The notes beneath the pieces were generated by a model. The model worked only from the letters and a program-made list of their open reading frames with translations. It was not told the origin of the DNA and made no database searches. Positions 33,247-44,679 of a stretch of 64,000 nt of DNA are shown here, one piece after another. Within the stretch, counting starts at the first letter, position 1. Each line of letters opens with the position of its first letter. This DNA comes from Mucor racemosus (taxonomy: Eukaryota > Mucoromycota > Mucoromycetes > Mucorales > Mucoraceae), in the NCBI GenBank assembly GCA_027405735.1, contig JAPEHQ010000001.1, positions 6,572,001 through 6,636,000 on the forward strand, in the 5' to 3' direction. The position numbers and the translations under genes are program-made.

Positions 33247-34786
33247 TGATATGCCTTATCAAACGATGAATAATATTCTTGGAATATGAAAACAAAAAGA
33301 GAGAAACACCACATGTAGAAAAGGATTATTTTCAAGGCTTTAGATTATTTAGCGCAATTAAAATCCTGCTAAATTGCATATTTCAGCCAATGTAAAAGCA
33401 GTATTACAGCATGCTTGTTGTATTCCACCTACTAGTATCATACATTATCACCTTCTACAGTATCAATACATCTTACAATCTATTGACTACGACATGTATT
33501 GAAGTGCAAGTCTTGATATCGGATATAAGAAACTCCTAGTGTATCAAGTTTAATCCAGTAATTACCAAGAACGCTTTGACCTCAATTATGACACCACATT
33601 ATTTTATCCCAGCAGTAACCAATCAAGTAGTTATCAAATCAACATCCAAGCATATTTAGCGCAGCATTGAAACAAGACAACTCACAAGCTCTGCAAGAAC
33701 GGTTAAATTATGATTGATCCATTTCAATCCATAGATTACTATCAAACAGATCCAATGGTTCAATAGTGCCTTAAATTACATCTCAGGATCTCAATGTCAA
33801 ATCAATATAAAAGGCCATACTTTACATCTAAATAAACGATATCTTGTTTTTATTATACAGTTGAAGAACTGATTAATTACTCATTCTTTTATAATTGTAT
33901 TCTTTTTTAAGTAGTATTTATCAATCCTGAAAATATACGACAATGCTAACCATAAACTAAACAAAACAGACAATATCTGTTATTATAGAAACATACATTT
34001 TTCTACCAGAAAACCCGTCTGTCATATCATAAATTCATTAAAAAATTGCAAAAGTGAGCCCGTAGAGCGATGCAGTAATTAAGCATAGCAAGATTGAACA
34101 GCTAAGTCTACTATGATGTATCTAAGTTTTAAATAAAAAGGTGCTTTTCTCAACTTTTCTTATTTTTAACCATGTGCAGTCTGAAAATTCAGTTTTTGTA
34201 GCGGACATTTTTCGGGGCTCATTTTATCCTTACCCACACTCATGATTTTGATCAAAAAACAGAAAAATCAAATTTTGATACCAAAATCGACGCTTAAATA
34301 TACTACATTGTGAGAGAAAATTGTAGCTATAACTAATATACATCTTATAAAACCTTAATATTAAATGTTAAGTAATAAAAATTAGCATTTTTGGCCCAAA
34401 AACGGGTTTTTGATTAAAGGATTTTCATGTAATATTTTACAATAAAAATGTTTATTATTTTTTATTGAGCAAATAGAACGCTAAATTCTGTATATGTGTA
34501 TATTTTTTGTTTTTATAATTGGTAGTATAATCAGCTCTAAATTTGCAAAACCAGAAAAAAAAGTTTAAAAAATGTCAAAATCGATGATCTGGACAAAAAT
34601 AATTTTTTAAATTAATATTCCGCTTATAAGCCTTGTAAGTCTTAAAAATAAGAGATTTTACGATATTTGAAAACGTTTTTCAAGAATCTATAACGCTGTA
34701 CCCACTTGATTCAAGTTTATCATTGTAAAATTCTATAAATTAAATTGACCGGTTCCATCTACAGTACCAAACAAGCCGGTATATGT
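33247..34786 (+). repeat. Interspersed repeat family G, copy 4, interrupted by an LTR
   Basis: Direct copy of 31425-32720. It is interrupted at 33411-33947 by the solo LTR-like element and has a deletion near its right end that joins the conserved GCTGTACCCACTTGATTC part to the residual dynein-fragment words AATTGACCGGTTCCATCTAC (about 34745-34765). It is more diverged than copies 2 and 3 are from each other. Confidence 0.8.
33416..33942 (+). mobile_element. Solo LTR-like element, copy 2 (527 bp) with 5-bp target duplication
   Basis: Bounded by TGTTG and CGACA and flanked on both sides by ATGCT (33411-33415 and 33943-33947). The related G copy 3 shows the empty site: TTACAGCGCATAAACCATAA runs uninterrupted at about 31575-31595. 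TG...CA ends, a 5-bp duplication and a promoter-like TATAAAAGGCC point to a solo LTR of a Ty3/gypsy- or Ty1/copia-class retrotransposon formed by LTR-LTR recombination. Confidence 0.85.
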
Positions 34787-36786
34787 AGGACATCATTTTA
34801 CATCATACATATAATCGTCTGCGTGTTGAAATGAGTAAAGAGGAGGGATAGGGATGCTTTCCAATAATATGCTACAAAAGATGGTTTCTTTGAAAAAAAA
34901 AAGATCAAATGTTTATAAACTTCATTCATATTTTTTATAATAACGTACATTTTTCGACTAGAGAGACAGTAATTGAACGTAGCGAAACCGAACGGCTAGC
35001 TACTAAATACTCTCATGCCAGATTCAAGTAACAGATTGCCATTAGTGGAAGCAAGTAAGTGTAGATTAAATAAACAAACGTTACATGAAATAACGTGTAC
35101 TAAAACCTTACTACCAAAGCTGAGGAAGAGCTTTATCTGCTTCGCCTGAAAACCATCTTGCTTAAGCTGTTCACTTTATTTTGACGATGATCTGTTTATA
35201 AATAATTTGATATATAAACCTTGTAATTTCTAAAGCTAATTTTAACTGTTTATGATAGAGAAACATATCAATGAACCTAAAGAAGCTCGAAATAATCTTT
35301 GGATCATCTCCACAAGACAGTATCGAGTATATTTCTTCGCCAATTGGCGGTTGTTTTTTTTAGAGAAGACAGCCCAAGCTCAGATTGTTCAGGGAATGAC
35401 TAGGAGCTTGCTGAGCAGGAGAGGCGGATAGTAGAGCTTATTGACAATGAAACCAATGCTTTGGATTTCGGGGAGTCCATATTGACTGGCAGTGATTGGG
35501 AAGTGCTTATTAGTCATTGAGATCATTCAATGGCCTTTTTTTTAAAAAAAAAGTTATGGTTATTGTTGTATAAGAATTGTATATGTGAGGATCTATTAGT
35601 GAATAATGAAATGCTGCTTTTTTTTTCTTTATCTATGCACAAATTCAAACAAGAAATAAAACAATGCTTTAAATGTTCAACAAACCGAGGGGACTAGGAA
35701 TGTTGAAGAGAGCTTAGTCAAGAGAAAAAGGGGTAACAGAGTAAGGAGATACCAGACACCAGAAGCCAGAAACTTTCTTGCCTTGCCCTGGGAGTTTTCT
35801 TGGTAACCAAAGAGAGAACTGAATAAAAAGATGAAGGGAACGTCTTTGAAGGTAAAAAAGAAAACTTATGAGACATCCAGGCAAATTCCAAAGTTGCAGC
35901 AATGAGTACAAATCATTTTTCAGGTAGAGTAATCGAACAGAAAGTGATCAAGGCATTCAATCGGATTGAAACAAATAAGACATGCGGAAGAAGGAAAGAA
36001 AGTATCTTGTTTTGTTGGCGTGAACTTCTTTTTTGATCCTAGTATGCAGTGATATCTTGCTCACCGTAGCCATAAAGCATGTGGTATATAAAATAACAAG
36101 ACAACAGCTAGTTTCACAAATAAAATCTTCATCTCCTGATAATAATGGAAATCTTCATAAAAGACTAATAGGCTTCAATGTAGGAATCATACTAACGAGA
36201 GCGATACGATCGTGGCCATAAATGTGCATTCGAATATAACAACTGGGACGTTACTCTATCATATGGACAATTTACCTTATCTAGCCATTAGACGGCTGCA
36301 GATGAAGCAGGCAGAGTAGAGCGATACGATCGTAGTCGCAAAAGTACGCTGATGAATTCCAAGTAACCCCGTTGTCTTGTTAAGAATTCACTTACCACTA
36401 CACTCAATATAAATGCTTTCAAGACAAAAGTTATGAATGAGCCACATCAGCTGAAACGCATCTTGTAGTTACAGCATGTAACAATGCTTAAATACTAGGC
36501 ACAAAAGCAATTAGTCGTTGATTGTCTCAAGTTAGTTGCATAATTACCCAGGAATCGAAGGTTTCTTCACACTTAAAGGTTTGAGTTTTAGCATTTTTAA
36601 CCTCTTATGATTGGCGAAGGCAGCTTTTAAGCAACAGGTTACTAAACAGGAAAGCTTTCTTTCTAATCAAGTAGTACTATACGATGCATGAAAATAATTC
36701 AATTTTTCAACTAGGATTTTGAATTTTGAAAGAACAATACAATGATAAATTCCTCATATATGTACTAATTTTATTTATTTATTTAT
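34787..36786. other. Gene-poor stretch with repeat fragments and a possible gene remnant
   Basis: 34970-35015 is a short relic of the G left end (GTAATTGAACGTAGC, CCGAACGGCTAG). At 35270-35350 a frame reads MNLKKLEIIFGSSPQDS before stops, and at 35415-35520 another reads EQERRIVELIDNETNALDF and ends at TGA; these may be pieces of one decayed gene. The word AGAGCGATACGATCGT occurs twice (about 36198 and 36318). No intact gene is supported. The last ~70 bases are the 3' UTR of RPN5. Confidence 0.35.
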
Positions 36787-38406
36787 TCATTTAACCTTGG
36801 CTATGCTATGAACCATTTCCTATAAAAAAAAAAAGAAAGAAAGAATATTGTTAGTTTCATTCAGCAAGATTCTCTTAATATTAGCAAACTCACCTCCTTT
36901 GAAATCAAATGACATGTCTTTTCAATCAAATTCAATAAAGAGTTAATGTCATTAGACCAGTTATTCAAAATCTCGTTGGCATCCTTCTTGGTCTGGAAAT
37001 TAACAACACCAGCAGAACGATCGATACGAGCATAGATTGTCTTTGATACAACTAATTTAGACAAGAACTCCTCGGCATCTTTTTCATTCAAATCAAGTAA
37101 TTGTGTCAATCTCTTTGTAGATACACGAGTATAATATTTAGCAATAACACGGATGTTATGTTCAACTACACGATTATGAAGTTCCTTTAATCTCTTTTGT
37201 CCCTCTTCAGTAGAGCTATTGAAAGCTGCTGATTGACTCAATAATTGACCATAGGCTGACTCGATTTCAGACCAACGCATCAATTCAATAGTGACAAAAC
37301 ATTTGGCGATTTCTTGATATTGAGGAATTTGTGCTAATTTGACATCTTCATAAATTCTATGAAGTAAATCAGATTGTTCATTATCATAAGGTGCCAATAC
37401 AACAAATAAAACAGCATTTTGAAGTGCTTCCTTCCATTTGGTTTCGTCTTCTTGAATAGATTCTGAATCGTAAATTTGCTTGTAGAATTTGTGGACGTTC
37501 AAATATTGTTCTTCATGTAAAGCATGTTGAATCATCAAATTATAGAATCTAAGCTTAAGGTCCTCATTTTCTTTATCTTGGAAGAACTTGATGTTGATCT
37601 TCTTGGAAATGATTTGAGTTCTAATGTAATCAGACTTGGCCAAGCAAAGTCTCATTTGCTCTAAAATAAAATCAACTTTTTCACGTTTATCCATTGAACC
37701 AAATGTCTCTACTTGAAGTTCTTGAAGAATATCGGCAGCTTCAGTTGTCTTTCCCTCATCTTCACGAATCTTTGCTAAAAGGCGAGTGATACGTGCACGT
37801 TCAACTTCTACATAAATTTTGCCATCAGTAACAGTACGAAGTGTATTAATCAATTCGAGCTTTGTCTCCATATCAGGTGTTGAGTCGAGATATGTCATTG
37901 CTTCCTGAATCATCTTTGATGTGGCCTAAATACAAATAAATTTAAAGATATGGTCTCAGTTGAATATCCATTGACGCCATGGTTTACTACTTACGGCTTT
38001 AAGTTGACCATGCTTCTTTGATAACAAGACAATTTGTTCATTCAAAAGTTTCCAATCCTTGGCCTGGAAGCACAAGGTGACAACTTGTACAAGGATACGG
38101 CCAGTGGATACTTGATCAGCGGCCTATATTTATATGATTGTTAGTTCCCAAATGTTGTTGCAATGATATTTATACAATATTTACATTTCTAGCTTGCTTT
38201 TCAAGCGATAATAACTTTTCTAAAGCCTCATTCAACTTTCCTTGCTATAATTTGAAGAGTCGAATTAATGAACGCGTCATGAATATTACATGCATGTTTC
38301 AACATTTGTGATTTATTACCTTGGCTAAATCTTCAGTTTCAGGCAAAAGAGCATCAACTTGAGGACTGAAATCCTTGTCCATCTTTTCTAATTTTCCATC
38401 TGACAT
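36787..38406 (-). CDS. RPN5: 26S proteasome regulatory (lid) subunit Rpn5 / PSMD12
   Basis: Five exons: 38406-38320, 38244-38185, 38123-37995, 37925-36894 and 36819-36787, giving 446 aa, the usual size for Rpn5 (445-456). The N-terminus is MSDGKLEKMDKDFSPQVDAL. TPR-like helical repeats span residues ~20-310 and a C-terminal PCI domain covers about 300-420 (YYTRVSTKRLTQLLDLNEKD, IYARIDRSAGVVNFQ). The last 10-codon exon gives KEEMVHSIAKVK, matching the family's conserved HLI.KEEM ending; without it the frame runs into intron and ends wrongly. Rpn5 is a scaffold of the proteasome lid beside the deubiquitinase Rpn11, needed for ubiquitin-dependent degradation in cytosol and nucleus; a paralogous role in COP9 complexes is known in yeast. 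It is divergent from the CoA-ligase gene. Confidence 0.95.
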
Positions 38407-39195
38407 GTTGTTATTTATATATATATATATATTCTATACTGAATGAAGAAAGGTAATACTTTTGTAAAGGTTCCTTTTCTTTTTTATATATTAGAATCCA
38501 TACATTTAGATTACGTTTCTTACAGTCCACGTCATTCGTTTTCAACTTCAGCGAAGAAGTAAGCCCTTTGGCAGACGTGTAACATACAATTGAATGTGCA
38601 TGATCTGACTGATTGTGTATGCTCTATTGTAGGCACTCAATAGATTAACATTTTTGTCGAGTAGTTTTAAGTTTTCATCATGTTTTTTGACAGTTAAATT
38701 CAAGTAAATGACTCATCGATGTTGCCGGAACAAACATTTAGATAAGCTCAAGACATAATATACGCATTAAAAGTGATGACCCTTATTCAATTCTAAATTA
38801 AATTAAGCTTAAAATTACCGGATTATGCCATGAACTAAGCTTTATATATAAACTTTTGAATTTAAATTGTTGGCATGATAATTGTAAGAAAAATTTGCAA
38901 CAATGTACGTGGAATTTACTCTCCTAAGCGACCGCTATTAAGTATATTGTCAACTGTATAAAGTATTACTAGGACAAGCCATTGGATAACGGAATAAATA
39001 TAATATTTATTCATAAGGTGGGAAGAATTCTGCAACTAGATAGCTTGTGTATCCTTATACAAAGGGAAATGCAAGGCGCCACATCATCGCTTTTACTCCT
39101 TAAACAGGTTTTTTATCCTGTAATACAGTATATAAAGCACACATACACACACGGTCAATGTGAGAATATCTCTTTTTTCTTTCCCATTATTTACA
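38407..39195. promoter_or_regulatory. Divergent promoter region RPN5 / CoA ligase
   Basis: 789 bp without a supported frame. A (TA)n-rich tract (38417-38432) lies in the RPN5 leader. A TATA-like ACAGTATATAAAGC sits about 65 bp before the CoA-ligase ATG. Confidence 0.4.
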
Positions 39196-41197
39196 ATGAG
39201 TTTCATTGAAAATACATATAATTACACCAATCTAGTAGATTTGGTATTGAGCAATAATCGTAATATATCTGATAGCAAATCTATTTACATTGATGCCAAT
39301 ACGGATGAAACTATATCGTATGGAAATCTGAAGAAATTGATCCGTCAAGCAACTGCTGGATTTCAAAGGATTGGTTTGCAACAAGGCGATTGCGTTTGTG
39401 TATACAGTCCAAATCATGTAAATAATGTGTATAAAAGCCAATTAAATGCCAATGGTAGTAACTGATCAATTGATAGCTGAATGTTCCTCCCATATTTTTG
39501 AGTATACTTGCTTCGGGTATGCTTTTGTGCAATAAAATTGATCAGTAAAACCAATATTAAACATGCATTTTAGGAGGACATGTCAGTCCTACAAACCCGG
39601 CTTTCAATGTCCAAGAACTAGAGAAGCTTCTGGTCATGTCTAAAGCAAAGTATTTGATTGCTCACTCGTTTAACTTGGATACCGCTTTGGAGGCTGCTAA
39701 TTTAGTGGGTATTCCTGCATCCAATGTATGGTGTATTGATAAGGACCCCAAAGGCAGAGCAAGGTTTTGGAAGGATATTGTAGTTAACTCCAATGAGGAA
39801 GCCGACCCTATTAAATTTAGTACTTCAGAAAGCAGAAATGCGCTTGCTTATCTGTGTTTTTCAAGTGGAACTACTGGTATTTATCAGATCAATTGGCATT
39901 TATTTCCTAAATTTCACACTAATCTACTTTCTCTCGAATATAGGTCCTCCTAAAGGTGTAAAAATTAGGTATTTAAAGTAATTATCATTATGAAGGGTTA
40001 AAACTTGACTAATTTTAAATTTACAGCCATTACAACTTCATTGCAAACACTGTGGAGCTTAATAAACTAACAAATGATAGCAACACGACACAAAATAATG
40101 GGAATTTACTTGCTATCGTTCCCTTATTTCATATTTTGGGTCTTTTCCGATTTATAAACATGTCCCTCTTCGAAGGAAGAACCACTGTTCTCATGGCTCA
40201 ATATGAATTAGAAAAAATGTGTCAAATGATTGACAAGCATAAAATAACTAGTGTAGTTATTGTACCACCCATGCTTTTGCATCTATTGAATTTTCCTCAA
40301 ATAGTGGATAAATATGATTTCTCTCATGTTGAGGCATTCCATGTGGGTGCAGCACCCGTTTCATTAGCAATAGCAGAGGCTATTACAAAGAAATTCCAAA
40401 AGCCTGTGTTACAGGTAAGTTTAAAATTTTTAAAATGAACATATTGTACCAACAAGTAGCTAGGCTTACGGAATGACTGAGGTTGCTTCGGTTTTGACAG
40501 CGCAATATCCAAAAACTTATATGCCTGGATCAGTAGGGCATATGCTTGGAGGAATTGTCGCAAAGGTTATCGATGAGAATGGAAAAGGTACATGAATTTA
40601 TGATTTATATGATTAAATATTATACATTTATTGATTGATATTATTACCCCTTGTATAGATTTACCAGAAGGTGAACGAGGAGAAATATGTATCAAGGGAC
40701 CCATTGTTATGTTGGGCTATTTGGATAACCCCAAGGCAACTGCTGAAACTATTGATAGCAATGGATATCTTCACACAGGCGACATTGGTTATGTCGATAA
40801 ATTAGGTAACTGGTTTATCGTTGATCGATGTAAAGAATTGATCAAATACAATGCCTTTCAAATTGCTCCTGCTGAACTGGAGGATACTTTGCTTAAATCA
40901 CCTTTGGTGTCTGATGCTGCTGTCATTGGCATTTTTGATGAGAAAAGACAAACTGAGGTTCCAAGAGCTTACATTTCATTATCTCCTTTGGGTAAAGCCT
41001 TGGAAGAAAAAGAAGTTATCAGGCAAATTCATGATTTTATTGATATTAAAGTTATCAATTACAAGAGACTCAGAGGTGGTATACAATTGATTGATGTTGT
41101 ACCAAAGAGTATATCTGGTAAAATCTTGAGAAAAGATTTGCGTGAATTATACAAGAAAGAGAAACAAGAGCAGCAAACTAGCAAAGCTAAATTATAG
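39196..41197 (+). CDS. Peroxisomal AMP-forming acyl/aryl-CoA ligase (4-coumarate-CoA ligase-like)
   Basis: Seven exons: 39196-39417, 39477-39516 (40 nt), 39574-39876, 39944-39968 (25 nt), 40027-40414, 40464-40587 and 40659-41197, 546 aa. All adenylate-forming motifs are present once the micro-exons are joined: SSGTTGPPKGVK (P-loop, split across exons 3/4), AYGMTE, TGDIGYVD, DRCKELIKYNAFQIAPAELE, and the catalytic lysine in SISGKILRK near the C-terminus. The enzyme activates a carboxylic acid with ATP and transfers it to CoA. The C-terminus SKAKL ends in AKL, a PTS1 peroxisomal import tripeptide. The family includes 4CL, phenylacetate ligases and luciferase-like acyl-CoA synthetases; the substrate cannot be told from sequence. 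Confidence 0.93.
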
Positions 41198-41510
41198 TTT
41201 ATGAAAATAAAGTGATAAATACTTCAAAATAATTTGATTTTAGACATTCGACATCTAGCAAGGTGGTATAGTGAGTTCTCTATTTACACAGTGTCCCCAA
41301 TCCAATGAAAAACTCTAATCGGGTGGTTATTGAGCTTGAAAAGAAACTTCAAGCAAAGTTCCGAAATGTTCATGCGTCCTTTAACGTTTAAATCCTGCGT
41401 ATTTTTGCTCTTCAATTGACAAATAAATCCAGATATTAATAATTCATTTAAAAGGTTTTATTTAAAATTGATGTGTATTTAAGTTTTACGCAATTTATCA
41501 GCAAAGAAAT

Positions 41511-41804
41511 CTAAGAGTTCCACTCTTTTTGGGTTTCTCCCTTTGCTTTAGTAGCTTTAGCGGCAGCCTCACCAGAGTTGTCACCAACCAAAGCATTGTA
41601 AGCACCCTTGACAGCACCTTCTACTTGAGAAGCAGCACCACTGACATAACCCTGAACAGTAGCAATCCCTTCCTCGAGAGAACCTGAAGCATTTTGAGCC
41701 TTACCCTCGGATTGCAAGGAATTGTTACCGACGGCGCCACCGAATGTATCTTTAGCATTACCGACGAATTGATCTTTCTTGGCTCCAGTCTTTGAGGCGT
41801 CCAT
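41511..41804 (-). CDS. CsbD-like stress-type small protein
   Basis: Single exon, 97 aa, start at the ATG giving MDASKTGAKKDQFVGNAKDT. An in-frame ATG further upstream lies beyond a TATTTATAG box and is less likely. The body has the CsbD-like pattern (DQFVGNAKDTFGGAVGN, LQSEGKAQNASGSLEEG) repeated as Gly/Ala-rich amphipathic helices, with a Lys/Ala C-terminal part. In fungi such proteins are often annotated as mismatch/cruciform DNA-recognition proteins after a Ustilago protein; bacterial CsbD is general-stress induced. The real function is unsettled. The small size, single exon and strong codon bias suggest high expression. Divergent from CCR4. Confidence 0.8.
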   Translation of the reverse strand: MDASKTGAKKDQFVGNAKDTFGGAVGNNSLQSEGKAQNASGSLEEGIATVQGYVSGAASQVEGAVKGAYNALVGDNSGEAAAKATKAKGETQKEWNS

Positions 41805-42306
41805 TTTATGTTTATTAATTGGGTTGTGGAGTGTATAATTGATGAAAATATATCTATATTTATAGTGATTTGACCAAGTGTATTTACTCAACGTCATTTT
41901 GTCTTGACATCAATAAACATTTAATATCCCTTTGGACAATTAAGTAAAACAGATTACGTCAGGTAAAATGTCTTGAATCAAACAGGAATCGATAATTTTC
42001 AAGATATTGGAGTCGGTGGATACATTTACTTTGGACAAGGAGCATTGAAAACCACAAATGTTCATAGTAATTGCAATCTTGATTTGCAGTGCACCAGTCA
42101 CGTAATCAGGGTTTTTCATTATCCTGTTGACCTCAACGCAAGACTACAATCAAGCTTCTATACCTTTGATATCAATAAAAGATTAAAAACGTGTTATTTT
42201 ATACGAAACACAATAAAATAAAAGACTTTTGCATCACAAAATACATGTCTAAATCTTTCCAGACTCATCCAACAACGCCAAAGAAATCCTTGAAAAGCAC
42301 TCACAA
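41805..42306. promoter_or_regulatory. Divergent promoter region CsbD / CCR4 with an overlapping uORF
   Basis: TATTTATAG (about 41853) serves the CsbD gene. On the plus strand an ATG at 42245 opens a 31-codon frame that ends at 42340, past the CCR4 start at 42307 and in another frame. If the transcript starts upstream of 42245 this uORF would overlap and could dampen CCR4 translation. Confidence 0.4.
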
Positions 42307-44519
42307 ATGTCCTTTGACAAAGAAAAAGATCCAACTATGAATGGTGTTGGCGGTGGTGGATATCCTCCTCTTCAGGGACATCTACAACAACAACAACAGT
42401 TTTACAATGCTGGCGCGTCATCTCAAAACACCTCGGGAGCATCTTCTCCTTCTGTTTATAATACCATGCCATTGTATGGCAATAATGGGTTTAGCCGTTT
42501 CCCACAACAACAATCACAACAACAATCACAACCTCAACAACAATCACAACAATCACAACAACAACAACAACAACAACAACAACAGGCTAATACTATCATA
42601 TCCGATAGTGGCAACTCTGTTCATGTTACACGACAACTAACTTACGCACAAAACTCGCGTCAATCTTCCTCACCTCATCACCATGCACGTACGGCTGCTG
42701 CCATGGCTCGTTCTACACCTGTTGCTTCTACTGTCACAATCACTGATCCAAACAATCCCAATAAGGTCTTTAATCGCATCGATAATATAAATACATCTAG
42801 CAGCAATTCAAATGAAAAACAAACCTGGACTACATTGGACATTGGTGGAATGGGATTAAAGCAGATCTCGCCCACTCTTTGTTCGTACAAATTTTTGACC
42901 GTGCTCTACATGAACCATAACAATCTCACTAACCTCACCAGTGATATTGCTAGACTTGTTAATCTTAAAACTCTTGATTGTTCAGGCAATAAACTGGCTA
43001 CTCTACCACCTGAATTAGGCATGCTTGTTAATTTGCGTGATCTGCTCTTGTTTGACAACAATCTTACTAGCTTACCGAATGAATTAGGCATGCTGTATCA
43101 ATTAGAAATGCTGGGTCTAGATGGAAATCCTATTCAAACAGAAATTAAGAATATTTTAATGAAAGAAGGTACACAAGCTGTCATTATGTCATTAAGGGAA
43201 AATGCTCCAGGTAATATATATATATATATATATATATTGATCCATAAGACTCATATTACATAACTTTATCTAGTTGGTATGCCACCACCTCATCGTGAAT
43301 GGATTACCATCGAAAACGACACTGCAGAAAACGATCCTGGTAAGAATAGATCGAAATTACAATTATAAAAACTCAAATTAATTTTGAAATTTTAGATAAA
43401 TTTACAGTATTATGTTATAATATTCTTTGTCAAAAGTATGCAACTGGCCAAGCCTACGGTTATACGCCGTCTTGGGCATTGAATTGGGATTATCGCAAAG
43501 AGCTGATCATTTCAGAAATACTCGGTTACAATGCCGATATAGCTTGTTTGCAGGAAATTGCCATGAAACAATACGAAGGTACCTTGGGGGATTCTTTCAA
43601 AGAACGTGGTGATTATGATGGTGTATTCTTCCCAAAAACTCGTGCAAAAACTATGGCTGCGAACGAAAGAAGAGAGGTTGATGGGTGCGCTATTTTCTAT
43701 AAAGCATCTAAATACAACTTAATTGAACATCACATTTTGGAATACAATCAAAAGGCGCTTCAACGTTCAGACTTTAAACAAAGCGACGATATCTATAACC
43801 GCGTCATGACAAAAGACAACATTGCTGTGATGATCATATTGGAAAATAAGGAAACATTGGCTCGTATTTTAGTGGTAAATTCACATATCTTCTGGGATCC
43901 ACAATTTGCAGATGTTAAATTGGTTCAAGTTGGTATGATGATGGATGAAATTGAAAACTTTGCCAGTAAATTTTTGTCGCCTCCGTCCGGTTCTACGGGG
44001 CCCACTTACGATTCTACTAATATGTTGCCAACCATCATTTGCGGTGATTTCAACTCTGTTCCTGAATCAGGTGTTTACGAACTTCTTTCCAAGGGTGTTT
44101 TAGCAAAAGACCATCCTGAGTTTGGAGATCATTTATATGGATCTTTTACTTCAGAAGGTGTATCGCACAAATTGGCTCTCAAAAGTAGTTATAGTCAAGT
44201 AGGTGAATTAGATGTTACAAATTACACTCCTGGATTTAAGGGTACTTTGGATTATATATGGTATACCAATAATACATTAGATGTGATGTCCTTGTTGGGC
44301 GGGGTGAGCCAAGATTATCTCGATAAAGTAGTTGGATTTCCAAATCCTCACTTTCCTTCAGAGTAAGTTTTGAATTTCTTTCTTGGCACCAGATATCAAA
44401 TACTAAATATTTTTTCCAATAGTCATATCCCCTTGATGGCAGAGGTTAGAATAAAATCTCCTCGTCGCGAAAAAATGGAAGAACCAAATTTCGGTTTTAC
44501 ATCTTCATTTAAACGATAG
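42307..44519 (+). CDS. CCR4: CCR4-type poly(A) deadenylase (LRR + EEP nuclease)
   Basis: Four exons: 42307-43210, 43274-43339, 43396-44362 and 44423-44519, 677 aa. The N-terminal ~170 residues are Gln/Asn/Ser-rich with a polyQ block at about residues 68-92. Leucine-rich repeats follow at ~174-276 (NNLTNLTSDIARLVNLKTL, NKLATLPPELGMLVNL), which in yeast bind Caf1/Pop2 and so the NOT complex. The endonuclease/exonuclease/phosphatase domain (~325-677) has the catalytic landmarks FTVLCYNILCQKYAT, CLQEIAMKQYE (Glu), CGDFNSVPESG (Asp/Asn) and SDHIPLMAEV (Asp-His, split across exons 3/4). The enzyme shortens mRNA poly(A) tails in the cytoplasm. Intron 1 holds a (TA)n tract. The gene converges on the PPCS gene, with stops 160 bp apart. 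Confidence 0.96.
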
Positions 44520-44679
44520 AAATGTTTTATTAAATTTAATTTAAGGTTAATGCTTTTTTTATAAGCAAAATTGTACATTTTTTCTCTCTTTTTCCTCTGT
44601 TTTTTTTTCATACAAACACATTCATATAACATTATACATTAATAAAAAAAAATATAAACACATTCTATAATTGCCGATT

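Noticed and set aside
24000..36000. Fanzor/IS605-type or other transposase gene within the repeat complex
   Set aside because: I looked for RuvC-like and zinc-ribbon motifs, DDE catalytic blocks and reverse-transcriptase motifs in both strands and saw none; all frames there are short.
41256..41330. tRNA-Glu-like words (GGTGGTATAGTGAG) after the CoA ligase
   Set aside because: Only an A-box-like word is present; no B box, anticodon stem or acceptor stem follows.
41973..42221. 82-codon plus-strand frame upstream of CCR4
   Set aside because: Starts with TTG, no domain, and lies in the divergent promoter region.
44423..44632. Minus-strand frame in the CCR4/PPCS convergent gap
   Set aside because: Antisense of the last CCR4 exon plus A-rich 3' UTR; no independent support.
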